The position numbers and the translations under genes are program-made. 14,108 bases of DNA from Gemmatimonadales bacterium UBA4456 (GTDB taxonomy: Bacteria; Gemmatimonadota; Gemmatimonadetes; Longimicrobiales; Gaopeijiaceae). The notes beneath the pieces are model-generated. The model worked only from the letters and a program-made list of their open reading frames with translations. It was not told the origin of the DNA and ran no database searches. Where the stretch lies: assembly GCA_002390225.1 (NCBI GenBank), contig DGOW01000089.1, positions 16,604 through 30,711 on the forward strand, read 5' to 3'. This document shows, in pieces, positions 1-5,700 of this stretch (positions are counted from its first letter, which is position 1; the number at the start of each line of letters is the position of its first letter).

Positions 1-83
1 GTCTGGCTGGCCTGATCGCGAGTATCGGCATCGGTGCACGAGAGCAGCGTGAGCATTACAAAGGAGAGCAAGCTGGTGCGCAT
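1..83 (-). CDS. Putative lipoprotein, N-terminal fragment (cut by window edge)
   Basis: The reverse strand from 83 encodes MRTSLLSFVMLTLLSC followed by TDADTRDQASQ and then runs off the window. This is a textbook type II signal peptide: a positive N-terminus (Arg2), a hydrophobic stretch, and the lipobox L-L-S-C with the acylated cysteine at residue 16. The start lies 4 bases after the stop of the ZIP-like gene, so it is almost certainly the fourth gene of the minus-strand operon and translationally coupled to it. A weak GGA about 8 bases upstream could serve for ribosome binding. Asp at +3 (C-T-D) gives no clear sorting prediction in this lineage. The function of the mature protein cannot be judged from 27 residues. 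In context it may be a periplasmic or outer-membrane-anchored partner of the metal proteins upstream. Confidence 0.6.
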   Translation of the reverse strand, partial: MRTSLLSFVMLTLLSCTDADTRDQASQ

Positions 84-87
84 GGTG

Positions 88-723
88 CTATCCGTGGTGA
101 TGGTGATGGCCGTCGTGTGAGTGGTCGTGATCATGTCTTCCCTGATGGAAGACAACATGTACGAGCGATCCGCTGACGAACGCCTGATAAAGTTCGGTGC
201 CGGGCCCGTGAACACCAGCAAGAAATTCGATACCGAGGCCGTATCCTGCGAGGGTCGCCAGGACGATGGAGCCTACGCCTGCGGCCGCTGCAGCCCAGCC
301 GAAGCGCGGACGAATCAGCCACCAGATGACGAGGCTGACCGGGATGCGATGCAGGATCACGGCTGCCGCGAACGCAGCTTCGACCGGAGCGGTACCAGGC
401 ACCAGTGCGGTCCCCTCGAGCGCGGCGTGCAGCACGAGGCCAGAGAGCCCAACCACCATCGCCAGGTTGTCCGTCTGTTCAGCCAGCACATGCGAGGCCC
501 GTTCGATCAGGGCAGGGAGGACGAATCCTCCAGTGACGGCTACGAGCGCAAGAAGGCTCCGGTCCTCCCATGCGTGCGGCAGTACTTGCCAGGCAACGAG
601 GAGCGGCACAGCGACGTACACGAAATTGTCCACGGCCTCGACGGCACGGGGGTGATCGTGCAGGACACGATAGAGCGCGGGCCCGAGCAGGGGGGCGACC
701 AGCGCCGCAAGCAGATACTCCAT
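88..723 (-). CDS. Short ZIP-like divalent metal transporter with His-rich C-terminal tail
   Basis: The 211-residue protein is almost entirely hydrophobic, with about seven to eight predicted membrane segments. It carries ZIP-type signatures: LPHAW near residue 50 in TM2, HxxxEG at H99-E103 in TM4, and HRIP at H125-P128 in TM5. ZIP proteins move Zn, Fe or Mn into the cytoplasm. In the well-studied ZIPs TM5 reads HxxPE; here the Glu position is Val129, so the binuclear metal site is altered. The protein is shorter than usual (about 250-300 residues), mainly because it lacks the long cytosolic loop. The last 19 residues contain ten histidines (HDHDHSHDG then five His), a likely metal-binding tail. 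The ATG at 723 lies 13 bases after the amidohydrolase stop, without a strong Shine-Dalgarno, which suggests coupling. Family assignment is moderate; another membrane metal protein is possible. Confidence 0.62.
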   Translation of the reverse strand: MEYLLAALVAPLLGPALYRVLHDHPRAVEAVDNFVYVAVPLLVAWQVLPHAWEDRSLLALVAVTGGFVLPALIERASHVLAEQTDNLAMVVGLSGLVLHAALEGTALVPGTAPVEAAFAAAVILHRIPVSLVIWWLIRPRFGWAAAAAGVGSIVLATLAGYGLGIEFLAGVHGPGTELYQAFVSGSLVHVVFHQGRHDHDHSHDGHHHHHG

Positions 724-736
724 GGCTTCGGGTCGC

Positions 737-2146
737 TCAGCGAATCCCTACGATACCTCGGATCGACTCGATCAGCCCAGGTGAGTCCCAGCCGATACCG
801 TGGCGGAAGACAACCTCGGTCGCGTGCAGGTTCCCGGCCGCCTCGAGGTCGGCGTCGATCACCACGAGGTCAGCCACTTTGCCCGCCTCGATGGAACCGA
901 CGTCCCCGTCGATCCCGAGTATTCTGGCTCCGTTCAGGCTCATGATCTGAACGACCTCGGGCACGGAGAAGCCGGCCTCGAGCAGGAGTTCATAGTTGCG
1001 CTGGTCGCCATATCCCGGAGGCGCGGCGCCGTATCCGGTCGGGTCCACACCGGCAGCCAGCAGGCCACCCGCGTCGACGAAGGCCCGCTCGTATTCCATG
1101 GCCTTGTCGAAGACCGCAGGGTCAATCGCGCCTTGGCCGGCGCGTCGGGCGATCGCGATCGCCCGGACTTCTTCGGAGATCTCCGGAGCGAGTATGTCGT
1201 ACACACGCTCGTCGATCGGTGGCCGACCGGAGACGGAGATCTCGTAGACGACGAGCGTCGACGTCATCGCGACGTCGTTGTCGATCATGTCGCGAAAGGT
1301 CGCCTGCACCTCGGGTCCGTTCACGTCGAGGTTGGCGTAGTCACTCCGGAATCCAGGCGGGCACTCGTCCGGCTGCTTGTTCGGATCGTACTCGGAGTTC
1401 GCGAAGAGCCCGTGCTCGAGGTTGTCGATGCCCAGCGCCACTGCTTCGCGATATCCGACGGAACAGAGATGCGCGGTGACCTGCACGCCGTTTCGGTGCG
1501 CTTCTTCGATCGCCGCACCGAGCTCCGCGCGGGAGATCCAGGTGTAGGCCTTGAACCAGGAGATGCCCTCCTCCGCCCAGTATCGCACGACGCGTCGTGC
1601 CTGCTCCGGTCCTTCCAGACGGGTCATCGTTGCCGGGCCCTGCTCACCAGTAAGATACGGCCCCGTGGCGTACATGGTCGGGCCGATGACCCGGCCGGCT
1701 TCTATCTCTCGCTGGAGGTTCAGCTCGGCGTATGGCTGCTGGGCGCCGGTGGTGCGGATTGTCGTGACGCCGGACGCTAAGTAGAGCCGAGAACCAGAGA
1801 ACGAGAGCTGGGCTGCGCGCCCGTTCCCGCCCGTGTAGTACGAGTGATTGTGCAGCCCGACGAGTCCGGGGATGATGGTCTTCCCGGAGACGTCGACGAC
1901 GTTGGCGTTGTCGGGGACCTGGATCGACCCCGAGGGACCGATAGCCGTGATTCGGTCGCCCGCGAGCAGGATCGTCTGATCCATCATCGCGGGAGCTCCT
2001 GTCCCGTCGATCACCTTCGCGTGGGTCAGCGCTACGGTACCGCTCGGGATCGCGACGAACTGGTCAAAGTTCTGAGCAGCCAGGGGAGCGACGCTCGCCG
2101 TTATGGCGAGGAGAAGCGCAGGCACGAGGCGGACAAGCAATCTCAT
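737..2146 (-). CDS. Exported amidohydrolase (metal-dependent, imidazolonepropionase/prolidase-like)
   Basis: A 469-residue protein starting MRLLVRLVPALLLAITAS, a Sec signal peptide likely cut after APLAA (about residue 24). The mature part is an amidohydrolase-superfamily TIM barrel. It has HNH after GLVGL (H99, H101), a likely carbamylated lysine in SWFKAYT (K199), H226 in TAHLC, H245 in LEHG, and the catalytic-type Asp in AGVDPTG (D368). It ends with the usual NGARILG...VGSIEAGKVADLVVID segment that closes the small beta domain. These enzymes hydrolyse C-N bonds (cyclic amides, dipeptides) using one or two metal ions; the substrate cannot be read here. The start at 2146 is preferred over 2224 because it gives a clean signal peptide and has AAGGA 8 bases upstream. 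Its ATG overlaps the oxidase stop (ATGA), so the two are translationally coupled. Periplasmic location is inferred. Confidence 0.88.
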   Translation of the reverse strand: MRLLVRLVPALLLAITASVAPLAAQNFDQFVAIPSGTVALTHAKVIDGTGAPAMMDQTILLAGDRITAIGPSGSIQVPDNANVVDVSGKTIIPGLVGLHNHSYYTGGNGRAAQLSFSGSRLYLASGVTTIRTTGAQQPYAELNLQREIEAGRVIGPTMYATGPYLTGEQGPATMTRLEGPEQARRVVRYWAEEGISWFKAYTWISRAELGAAIEEAHRNGVQVTAHLCSVGYREAVALGIDNLEHGLFANSEYDPNKQPDECPPGFRSDYANLDVNGPEVQATFRDMIDNDVAMTSTLVVYEISVSGRPPIDERVYDILAPEISEEVRAIAIARRAGQGAIDPAVFDKAMEYERAFVDAGGLLAAGVDPTGYGAAPPGYGDQRNYELLLEAGFSVPEVVQIMSLNGARILGIDGDVGSIEAGKVADLVVIDADLEAAGNLHATEVVFRHGIGWDSPGLIESIRGIVGIR

Positions 2147-4473
2147 TTTCGGTTTCCTTCGACGTCGAAGACGAACTTCATACCGGACTCCAGATGCTCT
2201 GCGATATGACAGTGCACCATCCACCGGCCGGGGTTGGAGAGTTCGAGCAGGATGTCGGTTGACGACCCCGCCGGCAACAGCACGGTGTCCTTCCAGACCA
2301 TGTTCTCATTGCGCACGCCGTTCTGCTCGAGCACGAGGAAGCGTTGCCCGTGAATGTGGAGGGGGTGCTGCATCGCGTGGAACGCCGCCCGGTCATTGGT
2401 GACGCGGATCTTTACCACGTCTCCGACACGGAAATTCCAGTCGATCGCGTCGTTCTCGGCTCCTGTTGTCGGATCGCGCAGAATCCAGGAGATCTCCTCG
2501 CCGCTCGTCGCCCAGTTCATGACAGGCATGGTCCCCGTCCATTCCACAGGATTGAAGTAGACCCAATCGAGATTCATGGACTGCTCGATCGGCATCGGGA
2601 GGTCGGTGACCTCGAGGGTCATGACGAGCTCGTGGTCGGGTGGAGTGTCGAACAGGTGGCGATAACGGTCGATATCGGAGACGACGTCCTCGTGAGTGCG
2701 GAGGGCGGTGAAGTCGTGGACGTGTGAGTCTTCGTCCGTTTGTCCAAGGCGATCAGCAGCAATCACTTCGCCGTCCGTCGCACCACCTGTGGGTCCGGAC
2801 ACGGCCACGCGCCCCAGCACGGATTCTTCAGCCAGGAAGAGTCCTTGCCGGTGGTTGATCCCTTGAACGCGGTTGGTCATAGCCCACGCACCTCCGGACG
2901 GGAACTCGACCTCGACCGTGTATCGTTCCGCCGGCGCGATGACTGCGCTCTCGGTCAGAGATTCGCGCTCGAAACGACTCACATCCGATGCAATCACCTT
3001 GATCGGGAGTGGCGCATCGTCTGGCGCGTCGGTCGATCGGAAAGAGAGGTTGAACGTTCGGGTGTTCGATACGTTGGTGAAGTGGAAGCGGACAACGTCA
3101 CCCGCCTCGACCTCGAGGCCGTACTCGGGCTCGCCGTTCGTAAGGAACACGTTCCCGAAGCGGCCCATCAGCATGTAATTCGCTGATTCGTCACCGAAGG
3201 GGATGACGTCGTCTGGCCCGAGCAGGAGATCGTCGAGCATAACGACTTCTTCATGGTCGACCTCGTTGTAGTATCCGTCCGCGACCGGCTCCACGAGCAT
3301 GTTGCCCGCTAGGCCCAGCTCTTGTTGAACATCTTCGCGGTGATGCGGGTGGTACCAGTAGATCCCCGGGTCTGGGAAGTAGATCTGGTACCGGAACGAC
3401 TCGCCTGGCTGGACCGGATCCTGGGTCACACCTGGCACGCCGTCATAGCGGTTGTCGAGCCTGAGGCCGTGCCAGTGCACGGCGGTCGGCATCGGGGTGT
3501 CGTTTCGGAAGTTCACGAAAACGGTCGCAGCTTCGGTGACTTCAATCAGTGGTCCGGGGATCTGACCGTTGAATCCCATCATGATGAGCTCTCGGTCGCC
3601 GACGGTCTTCCGGACGAACCCTGCCTCGAGGTCCAGTGTGCCTCCATCCGGAAGGCGAACGACCTCGCGGGAACGTGCTTCGGGGAGTCCGGTCGGGTCG
3701 GCGGTCGGGCGCCAAGGCGAGACGGCCGGGCGAGACGACATCACACCGGGAAGCATGGGGACTCCCTCGTACATGGGGGGCGTGTCCCAGCGCTTCTCCG
3801 AGGTAGCCCCCATCGGCATTACCATCCCCTCTTCGGCGGACGGCGCGAGGGCGAGCAGATCGTGCGCTTCCATGCGGCTGGAAGGAGAGCGTCCGCGCAC
3901 AATCAGCGGGCCCACTCGTTCGGTGACGTTTGCAGACGCTTCAGCTGTGACCCAGACGAGGTACTTGTTGAAGGCGACGGCACCGAGGTCGTTGCGTCCA
4001 TTAGTCACTTCGCCAAGGCGCACAACCGGGTCGAGAGCGAGCGGAGTCGCCCAGGCTACGTACGTCGAGTACGGCCCGAGTGTGGACGGATCCGGGAGGC
4101 GAGCCAGCCACGCGATCAGCTCGTGCCGGTGGGTTCCGTCGGTAGTCACGGTCACGCCGTAGGGTGACCAGGGGCGTCGGATCTCGATCACACCGGCAGC
4201 CTCGCCTCCGCGAGTCGTCGAGAAGAGATCGATGCAGTTCAGATCGGAAGCTGGGCGGCTTGAGGACAAGCCGTCGCGTTCGGAAGCCGTAGGCTCGGCG
4301 GAGAACGGTGACACACCGGTGGCCGGTGGTCGATCTGAGCAAACGTCGGCGACGCCGGGCACCTGGGCCATGACTCCCTGGGTCACGACCAATGCGAGGA
4401 CGAGTACTGCGCTGCCGAGCAGAGGGGCTCGGAGGCGTTGCCGGATAAAATCATGGGGATCGCGACGATGCAT
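2143..4473 (-). CDS. Exported multicopper oxidase with extra N-terminal domain
   Basis: 776 residues counted from the ATG at 4473. The N-terminus has a hydrophobic signal segment (SAVLVLALVVTQGVMAQ). Residues about 45-200 form an extra domain with two cysteines (C45, C80), followed by a Met-rich linker (six Met between 217 and 245). The oxidase proper has three cupredoxin-like domains and all copper motifs: HWHG (H333, H335), HPHH (H375, H377), HPLHIHG (H703, H706, H708) and HCHIAEHLESGM (H754, C755, H756, H760, axial M765). It should couple four one-electron substrate oxidations to reduction of O2 to water outside the cytoplasm. Substrate is unknown: Fe(II), Mn(II), Cu(I) or phenolics are all possible. 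First gene of the minus-strand operon with amidohydrolase, ZIP and lipoprotein, and divergent from the metal regulator. An upstream ATG at 4545 would bury the signal peptide and is not preferred. Confidence 0.93.
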   Translation of the reverse strand: MHRRDPHDFIRQRLRAPLLGSAVLVLALVVTQGVMAQVPGVADVCSDRPPATGVSPFSAEPTASERDGLSSSRPASDLNCIDLFSTTRGGEAAGVIEIRRPWSPYGVTVTTDGTHRHELIAWLARLPDPSTLGPYSTYVAWATPLALDPVVRLGEVTNGRNDLGAVAFNKYLVWVTAEASANVTERVGPLIVRGRSPSSRMEAHDLLALAPSAEEGMVMPMGATSEKRWDTPPMYEGVPMLPGVMSSRPAVSPWRPTADPTGLPEARSREVVRLPDGGTLDLEAGFVRKTVGDRELIMMGFNGQIPGPLIEVTEAATVFVNFRNDTPMPTAVHWHGLRLDNRYDGVPGVTQDPVQPGESFRYQIYFPDPGIYWYHPHHREDVQQELGLAGNMLVEPVADGYYNEVDHEEVVMLDDLLLGPDDVIPFGDESANYMLMGRFGNVFLTNGEPEYGLEVEAGDVVRFHFTNVSNTRTFNLSFRSTDAPDDAPLPIKVIASDVSRFERESLTESAVIAPAERYTVEVEFPSGGAWAMTNRVQGINHRQGLFLAEESVLGRVAVSGPTGGATDGEVIAADRLGQTDEDSHVHDFTALRTHEDVVSDIDRYRHLFDTPPDHELVMTLEVTDLPMPIEQSMNLDWVYFNPVEWTGTMPVMNWATSGEEISWILRDPTTGAENDAIDWNFRVGDVVKIRVTNDRAAFHAMQHPLHIHGQRFLVLEQNGVRNENMVWKDTVLLPAGSSTDILLELSNPGRWMVHCHIAEHLESGMKFVFDVEGNRK

Positions 4474-4592
4474 GGGGTCACATTCGCCTTGCTGCCCGTA
4501 ACGAGCAACGCCACGGATGTCGCTGACAACAGTCTCGTGGCCCACCTGGGTTGTGCAGGCGCTGCAGAAGTGAGCGGGAGGCCGGGGACCCG

Positions 4593-4622
4593 TTGACCAA
4601 AAGAGTACTCAGGACACAGATT
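4593..4622 (+). promoter_or_regulatory. Tentative promoter for regulator-feoB1
   Basis: TTGACC at 4593-4598 matches a sigma-70-type -35 in five of six positions. The best -10 at usual spacing is CAGATT (4617-4622, 18-base spacer), which matches only three of six. Transcription would then start inside the palindrome, the classical geometry for repression by a DtxR-family protein. The -10 is weak, so this call is tentative. Confidence 0.25.
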
Positions 4623-4636
4623 TAGGCACGCCTAAA
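4621..4636. promoter_or_regulatory. DtxR/MntR-type operator palindrome
   Basis: TTTAGGCACGCCTAAA is a perfect inverted repeat with 7-base arms (TTTAGGC / GCCTAAA) and a 2-base centre. The TTTAGG/CCTAAA arms resemble operators of DtxR, IdeR and MntR-like repressors (the DtxR/IdeR type contains TTAGG...CCTAA). It lies 20 bases upstream of the gene for a DtxR-family regulator, which points to autoregulation of regulator-feoB1, and it may also act on the divergent oxidase operon. The repeat is seen directly; binding is inferred. Confidence 0.75.
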
Positions 4637-4656
4637 AAGATCTTCTGGTTCTGCCC

Positions 4657-5700
4657 ATGATCAATCCGGTCCTCGCACTCGCCGTCTTCGGCGTGCTCTT
4701 CCTAGTGACCGCGCTCATCGCGTGGCCACGGTGGGGCCTTATCGCACGCCTCAACCGGATGACCCACATGAGCGAACGGGTCCTCCTGGAGGACGCGCTC
4801 AAGCACGTCTATACGTGCGAGAGCATTGGCCGGTCATGTTCGTTGGAGAGCCTCGCTGGTCAGCTTGAACTCTCGACCGGCAGGGCAGCGGAACTGCTCG
4901 GCGCACTGGCGGCGTCGAGGCTGATCGCGAACACCCCGGACGGCCCACGGCTTACCGATGGGGGGCGCGATTCCGCCCTGAGGCTGGTCAGGACGCATCG
5001 GCTGTGGGAGCGCTATCTGGCAGACCGTACCGGTGTGCCGGCAGGAGAGTGGCACGAGGAGGCCGAACGAAAAGAGCATATGATGAGCGAGGCCGAAGTC
5101 GATGCACTCGCAGCCCGACTCGGCCACCCCGCCTGGGATCCGCACGGTGATCCGATTCCCACGGCCGGGGGAGAACTCCCGACGCTCGACCGAAACTCCC
5201 TGTCCAGTGCTGAAGTCGGACGGACCGTCGAGATCGTGCACCTCGAAGACGAGCCTCGTGTGATCTACGACGCACTCCTCGAGGATGGAATCGATCTCGG
5301 TTCTCGCATCGCCGTGACCTCGAATGACGACTCAGGCGTCGGCATACGCGCGCGCGGACGGTCGTGGCAGCTCGATCACGTCGTCGCGGGCAACGTGACG
5401 GTCCGCCTGCTACCCGAGACGGAGAGCGCGGACGCGCCGGTCACAACGCTGCTCGATCTCGAGATCGGGCACTCGGCACGAGTCGTCGGTATCTCGCCGG
5501 CGTGCCAGGGCTCCCAGCGTCGTCGGCTTCTCGACCTCGGCGTCGTACGTGGCACGACCATCGACGCGGCTTTCGGGAGCGCCGCCGGCGATCCGGTAGC
5601 GTACAACATCCGCGGCGCACTCATCGCTCTACGGCGCGAGCAAGCCGAGTGGATCCGGATCGAGCTGTCCGATGCCGTCACGGCTGAAGAGGTCGCTTGA
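4657..5700 (+). CDS. Membrane-anchored DtxR/MntR-family metal regulator with tandem FeoA domains
   Basis: 347 residues. One membrane segment (about 3-23) is followed by positive residues (R25, R31, R34), which places the rest in the cytoplasm. Residues about 38-100 form the winged-helix DNA-binding part. Residues 105-165 form the DtxR dimerisation/metal domain, with HRLWERYL (H114, E118), WHEEAERKEHMMS (H133, E137, E140, H141) and the typical LGHP...DPHGDPIP ending. Two FeoA/SH3-like domains follow (about 182-252 and 264-337); the second has the FeoA pattern RRRLLDLGVVRGT...RGALIALRRE. Asp46 and Glu137 sit where DtxR has Met10 and Cys102, as in MntR, which suggests manganese-type sensing. MntR Glu11 would be Lys here. 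The gene follows a DtxR-type palindrome and overlaps feoB1 by one base. It probably represses metal uptake when metal is plentiful; the membrane anchor and tandem FeoA suggest direct contact with FeoB. Confidence 0.88.
   Translation: MINPVLALAVFGVLFLVTALIAWPRWGLIARLNRMTHMSERVLLEDALKHVYTCESIGRSCSLESLAGQLELSTGRAAELLGALAASRLIANTPDGPRLTDGGRDSALRLVRTHRLWERYLADRTGVPAGEWHEEAERKEHMMSEAEVDALAARLGHPAWDPHGDPIPTAGGELPTLDRNSLSSAEVGRTVEIVHLEDEPRVIYDALLEDGIDLGSRIAVTSNDDSGVGIRARGRSWQLDHVVAGNVTVRLLPETESADAPVTTLLDLEIGHSARVVGISPACQGSQRRRLLDLGVVRGTTIDAAFGSAAGDPVAYNIRGALIALRREQAEWIRIELSDAVTAEEVA
5686..5692 (+). promoter_or_regulatory. Ribosome binding site fixing the feoB1 start
   Basis: GAAGAGG ends 7 bases before the ATG at 5700, whose first base is the last base of the regulator stop (TGATG). 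This favours ATG 5700 over the adjacent TTG at 5697 and indicates coupled translation of regulator and FeoB. Confidence 0.7.

Larger units (their letters stand above)
4474..4656. promoter_or_regulatory. Divergent intergenic region between the oxidase and regulator-feoB1 operons
   Basis: This 183-base gap separates two divergent operons and must hold promoters for both. Near the regulator side are a TTGACC (4593-4598), the perfect 8-base palindrome GAGTACTC (4603-4610), and the DtxR/MntR-type inverted repeat at 4621-4636. No convincing promoter was found for the oxidase. If the oxidase promoter also lies near the palindrome, its mRNA would have a leader of roughly 150 bases. Confidence 0.6.

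Noticed and set aside
92..138. Short tandem repeat of CAC/CAT-type triplets on the minus strand
   Set aside because: It is the coding sequence of the His-rich tail of the ZIP-like protein, not an independent repeat element.
800..1780. 326-codon plus-strand open frame inside the amidohydrolase gene
   Set aside because: Antisense to the conserved amidohydrolase barrel; translation lacks any recognisable domain.
2147..2224. Upstream start for the amidohydrolase at 2224
   Set aside because: It would add 26 residues with many Arg before the signal peptide and overlap the oxidase end by more than 80 bases; the ATG at 2146 has AAGGA at good spacing.
3322..4167. 281-codon plus-strand open frame inside the oxidase gene
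   Set aside because: Antisense to the region encoding the HWHG and HPHH copper motifs; no motif and no ribosome site.
4474..4545. Upstream start for the multicopper oxidase at 4545
   Set aside because: It would place 24 extra residues in front of the export signal; the ATG at 4473 starts closer to the positive and hydrophobic segments.
4603..4610. GAGTACTC palindrome as a separate operator
   Set aside because: Eight bases only, no known matching operator, and such short palindromes are frequent by chance; the 16-base repeat next to it is far stronger.
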